A stretch of 64,000 nt of DNA from Anaerolineales bacterium (GTDB lineage Bacteria; Chloroflexota; Anaerolineae; Anaerolineales; UBA11579), in NCBI GenBank assembly GCA_019454165.1, contig CP075367.1, forward strand, positions 1,714,805 through 1,778,804, written 5' to 3'. The notes under the pieces are model-generated. The model saw only the letters and a program-made list of their open reading frames with translations, was not told the origin of the DNA and made no database searches. The position numbers were made by a program, and so were the translations under genes. Positions 33,831 through 44,451 of this stretch are shown in pieces. Numbering within the stretch: the first letter of the stretch is position 1; each line of letters opens with the position of its first letter.

Positions 33831-35107
33831 TGTCTGCGAGTTATGCCATTCGGGTGCATAATCTTAGCAAACGCTATAAGCTCGGTGGCCGCCAACCCTA
33901 TGTCATGTTCCGCGACAATCTGCTCAAGGGAGCGAAAGCTTTGATTTCCTGGCCCAAACACTTAGGCCGCAGGAACAAAGATAACGAGGCAAATACTCTA
34001 TGGGCGCTTCGAGATTTGGATTTCGAGATCAAGCCGGGAGACAGTGTTGGTATTGTTGGCAGCAATGGCGCCGGCAAGAGTACGCTACTCAAGATATTCT
34101 CGCGCGTAACTGTGCCAAGCCAAGGTTATGTCCATTTGCGCGGCCGCGTAGGCTCTTTACTCGAGGTTGGCACAGGTTTCCACCCTGAGCTGACTGGCAT
34201 AGAAAATATCTATTTGAATGGCGCAATCCTAGGGATGCGAAAAGTCGAAATTGACAACAAACTAGACGAGATTATTGCGTTCTCAGAGGTAGAGAAGTTG
34301 CTGCAAACACCGGTCAAGTTTTATTCAAGCGGAATGCGCGTTCGGTTAGCTTTTTCTGTCGCAGCACATCTTGAACCAGAGATACTTTTGGTGGATGAAG
34401 TGCTTGCCGTGGGTGATGTGGCATTCCAGAAGAAGAGTATCAGCCGGATGGAACAGGTTACCCGCGATGGCCGGACAGTATTGTTTGTGAGCCACAACAT
34501 GGCGGCGATACGATCGCTATGTAAGAGCGGTATTTTCCTTAGCCAAGGCAAGCTTGTCTATTCGGGGAGTGCAGATAGCGCAGTTCAGGCTTATCTGGAT
34601 TCCGGACAAAAGCATGAGCAGGGAGATTCAAAGGTTATTTTTGAATCTAATCTCACTATACCAGCACAGATTACTTCAATTGCGACCACCAACACTCGCG
34701 GAGAACCCTCGAGAATATTCTCGCACGAAAATTCATTCCATATAGAAATTGACTTCTTGCTACGCGAGAACGATACTCGTAGTTATCTAGCATTAAATAT
34801 TCACGATCAGGAAGGTATGCTATTACTTAACTCTCTAGATTTTGAATATCAGAACAGTTTTGCCAATTATCAAAAGGGCAGCTACAAAGCCATTGTAAAG
34901 ATTCCTCCTGTTTTGGCTCCAGGCACTTACAATGTTAGTGTTCAGATGATACGAAAGGAAAAGAATAAAGAAACACTATGGGATGCAGCTGAGGAGGCTT
35001 TAACTTTTGATATCATCGATTCTGGAAGCGCGCGAAGTCAAATCGGCTTGCCATGGTCTGGGAAGTTGACCAATCTTTTAGATTGGAAAATTGAAGTAAC
35101 AAAGTAA
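33830..35107 (+). CDS. ABC polysaccharide exporter ATPase with Wzt C-terminal domain
   Basis: 425 aa. ATPase domain: Walker A GSNGAGKSTLL near 79, signature YSSGMRVRLAF (a SGM variant usual in Wzt/TagH), Walker B EILLVDEVLAVGD and the switch His in FVSHNMAA. From ~270 on a beta-sandwich domain (NSFHIEIDFLL, KIPPVLAPGTYNVSVQ) resembles Wzt_C, which reads the finished glycan's non-reducing end. This suggests chain-end recognition before export. Start ATG at 33830 overlaps the permease stop; an in-frame TTG lies 3 bp upstream. Confidence 0.92.
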   Translation: MSASYAIRVHNLSKRYKLGGRQPYVMFRDNLLKGAKALISWPKHLGRRNKDNEANTLWALRDLDFEIKPGDSVGIVGSNGAGKSTLLKIFSRVTVPSQGYVHLRGRVGSLLEVGTGFHPELTGIENIYLNGAILGMRKVEIDNKLDEIIAFSEVEKLLQTPVKFYSSGMRVRLAFSVAAHLEPEILLVDEVLAVGDVAFQKKSISRMEQVTRDGRTVLFVSHNMAAIRSLCKSGIFLSQGKLVYSGSADSAVQAYLDSGQKHEQGDSKVIFESNLTIPAQITSIATTNTRGEPSRIFSHENSFHIEIDFLLRENDTRSYLALNIHDQEGMLLLNSLDFEYQNSFANYQKGSYKAIVKIPPVLAPGTYNVSVQMIRKEKNKETLWDAAEEALTFDIIDSGSARSQIGLPWSGKLTNLLDWKIEVTK

Positions 35108-35463
35108 AGATATGGATACTCGCGGCTTGTACTCATACCCTTACTTTCTGTCATCTGTTCAGCAAATCAGGCATGAGATCCACATTCTCTGTTCATGCAG
35201 CATCCCCAATGTTTATGGCCTACGGCCTAAGGAGCATTTTTTGGAGTGCAGAGCGATATCTTTTTAGGCTTTACACTGGTATTCAAATAATCTTTATATA
35301 GAGAGCAGGCAAACCAAAGTTTTAGAAGAGAGATGCCATCGCTTTCTTCTTAGTGGCTGCTCCCTTGAATCAATAAGTGAGCATCGCAAAAGTTTATCGC
35401 AATCTTTCGCAATCCAATTGACGGCCCCATCTCAAGTTGGTTGCGGCGAAGCGCAGGCTGTTC
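35108..35463. other. Gene-free 356-bp gap inside the glycan island
   Basis: AT-rich with short, broken frames on both strands. I see no gene, clear terminator, RNA or repeat. It lies between the stop of the Wzt-like gene and the stop of a converging glycosyltransferase; it may be decayed coding DNA. Confidence 0.5.
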
Positions 35464-36594
35464 TTAGAGCACGACCGATGATACCCGCACAGTCTCATAC
35501 AAGGAGTTGTAACGGGCCACCATTGCTTCAAGGCTAAAGTGCTGACGAATACGCTTCCGGGCAGCCTGCCCCATAGCTTCGCGCCGACGGGGTGGAAGAG
35601 CCAGCAATTCGGCCCAAGCTTCTGCTAGGGCCTGTGGGTTGCCAGGTGGAACCAACAACCCTGTATCCCCGATCAGATAGGCTGTATCACCAACATTTGT
35701 GGCCACGCATGGTACAGCCATGGCCATGGCTTCTCCGATGGTGAGCGGGAATGCTTCCGAGCGCGAGCTAAGTGTGCAGACAGTCAAACTTGAAAGTAGC
35801 TCGTTGATATCAGAGCGCTCTCCCAACAAGTGAATCTGATTTATCAGTTCCCGAGAGCGGATCAATGAGTTCAGTTCGGGATTCGTCCAATCTATCCCTT
35901 TGCCAGCGAGCAGAAAATGAACATCTGGGAGTTTTTTGGCAAGTATTGCTGCGGCCTCAATAAAGTTATAGTGATCTTTAATTGGATGATAGCGGGCAAA
36001 CAGGCCGATCAATTTTGTAGTAGGAACGAGACCCAACTCTTCTGTAACACTAGTTCTTTCACTGCCAAGCTCAGGAATTGCGAAGCCATTGGGGATGACA
36101 ATAAACTTGCTAGCTTCGTAACCAATAGCCACATGAGATTCAACCCCTACATTGGATACAGAAACAATCCTTGCTGGAAATTTTTTTGACAGCCACGCAC
36201 CTACGCTTATAACCCACTTAGTTAGTCTCTTGATTGCATGTGTGTCCGTTAGATCATGACGAATAGCCCAAACAACAGGGACCCTCGCCCTGACACAAAG
36301 GGCTACTATCGCATTGGCATGGTACATCCATGTATGGATTACATCGGGACCAAAACGATTGACTCGACCGCCTAGAAGTAAGAGCCGAAAAAGCGAAAGG
36401 GGATTATGTGCATGAACATTCAGATAATCAACTTCAATTCCCGCCTCGGAGAGGCTAGCACCCAGACTGGTCGGACTTCCTAAACACAAAACACGGTGGT
36501 GGTATTGCAACGAATCTGGAAAGGTAACTAATCGCTGAAGCATGGTCTCCGCACCGCCTACTTGTAGCGAAGGAATGATGTGCATGATCCTCAT
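35464..36594 (-). CDS. GT4-type glycosyltransferase
   Basis: 376 aa. N-terminal MRIMHIIPSLQVGGAETML, the acceptor-side GGAE motif typical of GT4; IVIPNGFAIPE at the domain joint; LIGLFARYHPIKDHYNFIEA; donor site TLSSRSEAFPLTIGEAMAMA with the conserved Glu pair; and VATNVGDTAYLIGDTGLLVPP. The ATG at 36594 overlaps the sulfotransferase stop (ATGA); a TTG at 36621 is rejected. It is probably cotranscribed with the sulfotransferase and glycosyltransferase upstream. Confidence 0.9.
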   Translation of the reverse strand: MRIMHIIPSLQVGGAETMLQRLVTFPDSLQYHHRVLCLGSPTSLGASLSEAGIEVDYLNVHAHNPLSLFRLLLLGGRVNRFGPDVIHTWMYHANAIVALCVRARVPVVWAIRHDLTDTHAIKRLTKWVISVGAWLSKKFPARIVSVSNVGVESHVAIGYEASKFIVIPNGFAIPELGSERTSVTEELGLVPTTKLIGLFARYHPIKDHYNFIEAAAILAKKLPDVHFLLAGKGIDWTNPELNSLIRSRELINQIHLLGERSDINELLSSLTVCTLSSRSEAFPLTIGEAMAMAVPCVATNVGDTAYLIGDTGLLVPPGNPQALAEAWAELLALPPRRREAMGQAARKRIRQHFSLEAMVARYNSLYETVRVSSVVL

Positions 36595-37514
36595 GCAGAA
36601 AAGACCGACGCTGGCAACCAATGAGTTAAGTCCCGCTGAATCAAAGCTTGCAATTCAAGCACCTCGGTAGCAAAGCTTTCGCGAAGCTGGACTGCCACAT
36701 CCGGATCCATTGCAGGGTAAGCAAAATTCTTAGTGTTGCGTTCCATCAAGAACACCTTAGCTACATGGCGAGCCTGTTCACTGATAGGTAACAAACGTTT
36801 AAGTATCTCTTTAAAATGTGATGGGGTGCGAAGCCAGGCATGTAAACCCCTAGAGTATGGTTGTCCCGCAGAGTTGTCATGCATTTCTTTAAGATTCGCT
36901 GGTGACACTCCCAGAAAGGAATATAACCCTTGTAGTGCTTGGCCACTGGGGTCCCGAAGGTCCTCTTGCAATAGAAAATACATGGCGTCCTTAGAGAAAA
37001 AGCGTAGAAAGCACTTGATCTGACGCGCGTACAGACCTCCCCTCACATAACCATAACGCATAGACCCAGTGCTCATCAATTCTTTTGAAAATTCTCGCAA
37101 CCGAGACTGTTCTTGTTTCAAAGCCTCAGCGAAAGGCAAATCTTCAAGGCCCTCCTTTATCATATTCCAATACCAGGAATATGCACGCTCAACTGGATCA
37201 CGCAAGACAACAATTAATTTTGCAGTTCCTCCGGCCCTACGAATTTCTGTGGCAATACGAGGAGCAACTTTTTCCGCCCAATATAGGTAATGGGGCGTGG
37301 CTTCACCGCGCGAGACATACCCTGCACTTTCTTTAAAAAAGGTATCAACATACCAATCAATTCCTTGCGCATAGTATTCATCTTTACAAAAAAACATCGG
37401 TTCTTTAACATAAGGAAGATAAATCCCAGGGTGACTTTGCAGCATTTTGTATAAAGAAGTTGTGCCCGCTTTCGCGGCGCCAACTATAAAAAAGTTAGGG
37501 ATTCTCTCATCCAT
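36591..37514 (-). CDS. Sulfotransferase (PAPS-dependent)
   Basis: 307 aa. The 5'-phosphosulfate-binding loop is FIVGAAKAGTTSLYKML (residues ~9-25), and the 3'-phosphate site is VVLRDPVERAYSWYWNMI near 110. LRDxxxRxxSxY spacing is kept, and a later NSAG-like region is present. Transfers sulfate from PAPS, probably to a sugar of the exported glycan. A fused ATP sulfurylase-APS kinase that makes PAPS begins 1.3 kb away in divergent orientation. The ATG at 37514 is chosen because the long upstream extension has no support. Confidence 0.9.
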   Translation of the reverse strand: MDERIPNFFIVGAAKAGTTSLYKMLQSHPGIYLPYVKEPMFFCKDEYYAQGIDWYVDTFFKESAGYVSRGEATPHYLYWAEKVAPRIATEIRRAGGTAKLIVVLRDPVERAYSWYWNMIKEGLEDLPFAEALKQEQSRLREFSKELMSTGSMRYGYVRGGLYARQIKCFLRFFSKDAMYFLLQEDLRDPSGQALQGLYSFLGVSPANLKEMHDNSAGQPYSRGLHAWLRTPSHFKEILKRLLPISEQARHVAKVFLMERNTKNFAYPAMDPDVAVQLRESFATEVLELQALIQRDLTHWLPASVFSA

Positions 37515-37533
37515 ACTTGTCTGCTCTGTAATC

Positions 37534-38643
37534 CTAAAACAAACTGATGTAGCTATCAGCAGCAAATTTCGCAGTATATTGCTCAGCTCGGGCAATTAAC
37601 TTTACTGGATCTTGTGGAGTATCCAAGACACTTAAGATGGCCTGCGCCATTGCAGAGCTGTCCCCTACTGGAACAAGGGCTCCCAACTTGCCTCCCATTA
37701 GAATTTCTCGCGGCCCCACCTGACAATCGGTAGAAACGATTGAGGTGCCGCATGCCATTGCCTCTATCAATACGCTGGAGAACCCTTCCGACCTAGATGA
37801 GAGGGCAAACACTTTAGCCTTGGCCATATACCGAAACGGGTTTTGAACATAACCTGGCAGCAGCACATCACCCTGCAGGCCAAGTTTGATAATCTGCTTC
37901 TCAAGCGCCTTTCTTTCTGGCCCCTCACCCAGAATTACGAGTTGAACCGGATAGATACCCCCAATCTCGTATATAGCTTGTATGAGCATATCAAAACCTT
38001 TTTGCTGAACAAGTCGCCCCGCGGAGACAATCAGCGGTTTGCTGATTCTTTGGAACCAAACATCTGTAACAGGCATTTGCTTCTCTCGAGCAAAATCGTC
38101 AGAAATAATAGAATTCCGAATAACTTCAATTCGGGTTTTTGACAAATCACCCAACACCGCCAAGTCATCTGCCACCCCCTGTGAAACAGCCAAAATTTTA
38201 TCCGCAGCCGGATAACAGAACTTGACAAACAAGGGGCCAAACTTATCCAGGAATCTTCTCCCATTCTTGACAACAGAAGACATATGGCTATGCTCAACTA
38301 CAAACACCCTGGCTATATTAGCCGAAAGTTTGTTTGCAATAATGCTGAGGACATTGAGATGAGTTAGATTTGAGATAAAAATCTCAGGCCGCACAGTACG
38401 AAAAAACCGCACCAACGAATGGAGCGAGAACAAAGCGCGCTCGGCCTTTAAATCAACAATATGGATATCCGAGGAAACATCAGATCGAAACGGCCCCTCA
38501 GCGGACAGCACTACTACGTATGTTTCATATTGACGGGCAGCCAATTCATTCGCCAAGTTAATAGTGACACGCTCTGCACCACCAGCACGAAAAGAAGCTA
38601 TCAGTAATGCAATTCTCTGTTTTTTTCTTGTTAGCTGGCTCAT
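37534..38643 (-). CDS. GT4-type glycosyltransferase
   Basis: 369 aa. SFRAGGAERVTINLANELA near the N-terminus (GGAE motif), domain joint VIRNSIISDDF, PLIVSAGRLVQQKGFDMLI, and donor-site ALSSRSEGFSSVLIEAMACG followed by VSTDCQVGPREIL. First gene of the leftward glycosyltransferase-sulfotransferase-glycosyltransferase group; the ATG at 38643 faces the divergent sat-cysC promoter. The sugar is not predictable. Confidence 0.9.
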   Translation of the reverse strand: MSQLTRKKQRIALLIASFRAGGAERVTINLANELAARQYETYVVVLSAEGPFRSDVSSDIHIVDLKAERALFSLHSLVRFFRTVRPEIFISNLTHLNVLSIIANKLSANIARVFVVEHSHMSSVVKNGRRFLDKFGPLFVKFCYPAADKILAVSQGVADDLAVLGDLSKTRIEVIRNSIISDDFAREKQMPVTDVWFQRISKPLIVSAGRLVQQKGFDMLIQAIYEIGGIYPVQLVILGEGPERKALEKQIIKLGLQGDVLLPGYVQNPFRYMAKAKVFALSSRSEGFSSVLIEAMACGTSIVSTDCQVGPREILMGGKLGALVPVGDSSAMAQAILSVLDTPQDPVKLIARAEQYTAKFAADSYISLF

Positions 38644-38700
38644 GTTGTTCAAACGCTGTCTCCACAACAGTACGTCACCAGGATATCATGCACCCCGTAG

Positions 38701-38706
38701 TATAAT
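38701..38706 (+). promoter_or_regulatory. -10 box for sat-cysC
   Basis: TATAAT, 77 bp ahead of the ATG, in the divergent gap. No clear -35 (position ~38680 is CCAGGA-like). Confidence 0.5.
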
Positions 38707-38735
38707 TCGTAAAATTAACTGTATGTTAGGAAAAT

Positions 38736-38756
38736 AGCCTGCCTTTTGAGCAGGCT
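38736..38756 (+). promoter_or_regulatory. Hairpin in the sat-cysC leader
   Basis: AGCCTGC, 7-nt loop, GCAGGCT then GTTTAATG. A small leader hairpin between the -10 box and the ribosome site; may attenuate or stabilise the message. No known riboswitch is recognisable. Confidence 0.4.
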
Positions 38757-38762
38757 GTTTAA

Positions 38763-40526
<1,764 letters not shown>

Positions 40527-40540
40527 ACCACGCTTATTCT

Positions 40541-40573
40541 AGTAAGCGCCAGGCAAATGCCTGGCGCTTTTTA
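40541..40573 (+). terminator. Intrinsic terminator of sat-cysC
   Basis: AGCGCCAGGCA, AA, TGCCTGGCGCT then TTTT. It is 15 nt past the stop codon. Confidence 0.9.
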
Positions 40574-40678
40574 CTATTGTCATCTGAGCACTAGTTGCCC
40601 CAATGCTAGAGTGTCGTAATCGACAAAGGCTTTGCGCTCAATACGCTTAGTAGGTTAAACTTAGAAGGGGTGCATACA

Positions 40679-42049
40679 ATGCTCTTAAGAATAAACCGAA
40701 TAACAGAGTTTCAAGTTTGGTTAGTCTATTTCTTGTACACACTGCTTGCAGGGTTTTTAGTTCAGTTCCTTCTCCTTCCGTATATCTTTCCGCAATGGCA
40801 CGCAGGTGACGGGCTGCTTATAGGCATTGATGCAACGCAATTCCACAGCATTGCCATGGAAACGTATAAAACCCTCATCTCGGCCGGTTGGCAGGACTTT
40901 ATTCTCTATCCCAGCGGGCAAGTCATTGCTGGGATAGCTGGAATTTTCTATTTCATCTTCGGCCCCACACCAGCAAGTATGTTGCCTTTCAATGCAGGGA
41001 TGCATGCAGTTAGTGGTTTGTTACTTTACAAAATCCTAAGAGGTTTTTCTGAACAGAAGAGCTCGGCATTCCTGGCCGCAGGTTTCTGCATTGCTTTGCC
41101 CTCAACCTTTCTATGGACAACCCAAATGCACAACGAGACGCTTTCAGTGCTGGGGGCGACATGCTTTCTGTTCGCGTGGGTTCAGTTTCAGCAAGCGTTT
41201 CACAAAAAGGAACTGAAAAAGTGGTTCACAGCTTTGGTCTTTCTCTTTACGGGCTTGTTTCTTATCGGGCTAGTACGGGATTATCTATTAGTAGTTTACC
41301 GCGCGGCATCTTTGCTTCTGGGCACCTATCTGATTCTTCGCGGATTGGCAAAAAGAGAGCACAAATACTTGATCTCAGTTGCGGTCACGCTGCTCTGCTT
41401 AGTTTTTATCCAGGGGATATTCAATACTTTTATCCAAGGAAGCGTACGCACTCTCAAACGAGTTCCTACGATCACATACTTAACAAATGGGATTACGCCA
41501 GGCACACCTGCGATCACAAATCGTTCGCCATCTACCCCGGCAAGCTGGTGGCAGAAGTCGCATTACATCCCTCAATCAATAGACAATCAGGTTTACTCAC
41601 TAATCCTGAGGCGAGAAGGCGCCATTCGAAGTTGGAGTGAGGGAAGTACTGGGATAGATACTGATGTGCGAATTACAAGCTCACGAGAAGCTATTCTTTA
41701 CACTCCACGAGCTTTACAAATAGCCCTTTTGTCTCCTTTTCCCTCCCAATGGTTCGAGGATGGGGCGAAAGTGGCGAGCAATTTTATGAAGTTGATTGGT
41801 TCAATTGAAATCTCTGCGTTCTATATCATCTATGTATTTTTTGCACTAGGAGCCTACAACTGGCGAGGGCGGCCGGCGCTGCATCTAATTATCCTACACT
41901 CGATCTTCTTTCTTACGGTTTTTGCAATTGCCACGCCAAACGCTGGTAATCTGTATCGCTTTAGATACCCCTATCTTATTCCTATCGTTGGCTTGGGCTT
42001 GACATACTTTTTAGACAACTACTTGCACAAGTTCCGTACCTCTTTATAA
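40679..42049 (+). CDS. Multi-spanning membrane protein, GT-C-like
   Basis: 456 aa with about ten hydrophobic segments. The pattern (first long lumenal loop with DGLLIGIDATQFHS, then MLPFNAGMHAVSGLLLYKIL) resembles GT-C glycosyltransferases using lipid-linked sugars, but I see no firm catalytic motif. The ATG at 40679 has AAGGGG 8 nt upstream; a GTG lies at 40670. It is the first of three successive large membrane proteins that may glycosylate the glycan or proteins outside the cell. Confidence 0.75.
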   Translation: MLLRINRITEFQVWLVYFLYTLLAGFLVQFLLLPYIFPQWHAGDGLLIGIDATQFHSIAMETYKTLISAGWQDFILYPSGQVIAGIAGIFYFIFGPTPASMLPFNAGMHAVSGLLLYKILRGFSEQKSSAFLAAGFCIALPSTFLWTTQMHNETLSVLGATCFLFAWVQFQQAFHKKELKKWFTALVFLFTGLFLIGLVRDYLLVVYRAASLLLGTYLILRGLAKREHKYLISVAVTLLCLVFIQGIFNTFIQGSVRTLKRVPTITYLTNGITPGTPAITNRSPSTPASWWQKSHYIPQSIDNQVYSLILRREGAIRSWSEGSTGIDTDVRITSSREAILYTPRALQIALLSPFPSQWFEDGAKVASNFMKLIGSIEISAFYIIYVFFALGAYNWRGRPALHLIILHSIFFLTVFAIATPNAGNLYRFRYPYLIPIVGLGLTYFLDNYLHKFRTSL

Positions 42050-42057
42050 TCTATGGA

Positions 42058-44451
42058 ATGCTGCTGATTTTCAAATCTTTTTGGCGCGCAATAAAGCCAG
42101 AAATTCCCTTGTTAATAATTCTTTGTTTTGCTCTTTCCATTCGCTTGTTTAACTATTTAGGAGTAGTTCGTGGTGATGATTTTGACTACTCCTTATCTGC
42201 ATACCAGGTTTCGCAAGGGCTGCTTGATTCATCCTCAGGGGGACCTTCAGGTTCTAATCGCCCGGGCGTTTACTTACCAGTAGCAATGATTTATAAGATT
42301 TTTGGTGTCAGTGAATTTTCGGCTACACTTTTTCCTTTGCTTGCCTCACTGATTACCATAATCTTTATATATCTAACGCTTAGACAGATAGCTGACAAAC
42401 CTACAGCTCTTGTGGGCGCATTTCTGTGGTCCATCTTTCCATTGGACGTCTTCCTGGCTACAAATCTAGATCCAGAAGGACCTTTGGCGATGGCGACGGC
42501 TGGAGCTGTCTATTTCTTTTTGCAAGCCACTCACAGGGCAAACAATCGCAAACTGATAAATAGCGCGGTTAGCATAATCTTTGTCTACTGGGCGCTGCAA
42601 ATCAAGTTATCCGCCACTCCGCTGCTGATCGCGCTAGCTGTCCTAGTTTTATTTAGGTCTCGAGAAAAAATCCAGAGCATTCTCAAACCAATTCCCAGGC
42701 GTTTCGTTCTAGCCGGCATCCTGATTGCCTTGTCTGGGTTTGCTTTACTAGCAGTTCCAATCAACATGGCTGCTCGCCCCCTACCCATTCTAATAAACAA
42801 CATTGAACTCACAGCCTATGACATTTTGCCAGCCTGGCTGACGGGTAGATCGAATACGGTATACCGTGACATCGTCGGCAAGGGGAATTGGGCAAGCAAC
42901 AGACGCGAGGCAATAGTATCTATTCCTGTTTCTGGCAAAATTCTTTCGGAAACGTCGCAGCGCTTTGTCTCTTTCGACCCGTTCATTCTGCTCGCGCTCG
43001 TTGGAGCAGCACATGCAATTGTGAACAAAGATAAGCGAGCGTATGTTCCCTTAATATGGCTGGGCACCTTGCTCTTCTATCTTGAGTGGGGTTCATTCCC
43101 AACACGATTTGCATTTCCTCAGTTACTTATTTACTCCCCTCTACTATATTGGGTTGCAGAGGACAACTTTCTTTATCTTGCGGTACCCCTAGTGCTTGTT
43201 GTTTCACTTTATCTTACAAAGGTTCTCCGTGGAAATTCTCTGCGCTCAATCTATATCGGCATTGTCTGTGCTCTGGGTACAGTTTTATTGCTAGCCAATT
43301 GGCCAACCAGTTTGCCGATTGGCAATCTTCCGGCAGCAGGCCTGCTGCTCACAGTGATATATGCTGCAGTCAGCGCGCGCCTTGTACGGGTTCGAAGGGA
43401 CCATGCGATGTTGGCGATGATCTTGCCTGTCATGGCAATTGCGACGCTAATGCCTTCGGCACATTACAGCTCTGTCAGCTTCTACAAAGAGAAAGCTCTG
43501 AGAGAAAATCTTCGACTAGCAATTGGCTACATGGAAGACGATCCAGAGGAACTGATTTACGCCCCAAGCGTACAGCCCCGTCTAGATTTTTATTCAGGCT
43601 ATAAGTATTCGACGGGAACTGAGGGCGGCGAAACTCTTTTTACAACAGAGCGGGAGTTAGTAGAGCAAAATGGCGGTTATGAAATAATGCGAGGAAGATG
43701 TGATCAGCCGGCAGGAAATTTCAATGAATGGCCGACGGTCACTTTTGGTGAGCCTAGCTCAGATGAGTGTATAAGTATAATACATCACCTCTCTGCCCGA
43801 CAAGCCAGCGAGCAACTTGAAAGGATACGCTCAGAATTTAAACCCAACAATGAGTACCAACTCGTTGAATTTTTGCAAGCCTCAGCACAGGCAGAAGATA
43901 CTGAAGCATTTTTTGCAACCCTTTCCCTTTACGTAGATCTCTTTCCAGATACTGCACCGATCCAAAAAGCATCACTTCTGGCTACAGAAGCGGTCAAGTC
44001 TGCACCAAGCGAAATGACGGAGACCATAGACTTGCTCAAATTAGAGGCTAGCGACTGGCTGATCTCACCATTGCTTGGGCTGTCTTTCAGCAATACAGAA
44101 AACGGAAATGACAGGACTATGGTGATTGCGCTTCAAGAAGTGAGCCCAGAAGCTCAAACTGCCAGCATCCAAATCAATCTAGAGCCTAAAAGCATTTATC
44201 TCCTTGAGCTCGAGGCTCAGGGTTCGTTGCCGATCGATTTGGTCCGGTTCCCCGATCTAAGAATCCCCGATTCATACGGAGACCATTGGGAACATAATTT
44301 CGGCTTGACAAGCTATTCAATTATCTTTGTTACTCCACCCAGCCTAGATAGCTCGGAACTAACCACGCTCGAGCTCTTCCGGGTCTATGACCACGGATCA
44401 ATTGAATTCCGGTCAATTAATCTCACCAGAGTTCCCGCAGGTGGGTGGTGA
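42058..44451 (+). CDS. GT39/ArnT-like membrane glycosyltransferase with large C-terminal domain
   Basis: 797 aa. VVRGDDFDYSLSAYQVSQG near residue 38 places an acidic pair after the first membrane segment, where GT39/GT83 enzymes carry theirs; NRPGVYLPVAMIYKIFG and LDPEGPLAMATAGAVYF are also typical. Some twelve membrane segments end near residue 480; the last ~310 residues are soluble, with a helical part and a beta-sandwich-like end. Probably transfers a polyprenyl-linked sugar outside the membrane. It begins 8 bp after the preceding gene. Confidence 0.78.
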   Translation: MLLIFKSFWRAIKPEIPLLIILCFALSIRLFNYLGVVRGDDFDYSLSAYQVSQGLLDSSSGGPSGSNRPGVYLPVAMIYKIFGVSEFSATLFPLLASLITIIFIYLTLRQIADKPTALVGAFLWSIFPLDVFLATNLDPEGPLAMATAGAVYFFLQATHRANNRKLINSAVSIIFVYWALQIKLSATPLLIALAVLVLFRSREKIQSILKPIPRRFVLAGILIALSGFALLAVPINMAARPLPILINNIELTAYDILPAWLTGRSNTVYRDIVGKGNWASNRREAIVSIPVSGKILSETSQRFVSFDPFILLALVGAAHAIVNKDKRAYVPLIWLGTLLFYLEWGSFPTRFAFPQLLIYSPLLYWVAEDNFLYLAVPLVLVVSLYLTKVLRGNSLRSIYIGIVCALGTVLLLANWPTSLPIGNLPAAGLLLTVIYAAVSARLVRVRRDHAMLAMILPVMAIATLMPSAHYSSVSFYKEKALRENLRLAIGYMEDDPEELIYAPSVQPRLDFYSGYKYSTGTEGGETLFTTERELVEQNGGYEIMRGRCDQPAGNFNEWPTVTFGEPSSDECISIIHHLSARQASEQLERIRSEFKPNNEYQLVEFLQASAQAEDTEAFFATLSLYVDLFPDTAPIQKASLLATEAVKSAPSEMTETIDLLKLEASDWLISPLLGLSFSNTENGNDRTMVIALQEVSPEAQTASIQINLEPKSIYLLELEAQGSLPIDLVRFPDLRIPDSYGDHWEHNFGLTSYSIIFVTPPSLDSSELTTLELFRVYDHGSIEFRSINLTRVPAGGW

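Noticed and set aside
35108..35463. Pseudogene in the glycan island gap
   Set aside because: Short frames on both strands gave no recognisable protein family, so decayed coding DNA cannot be shown.
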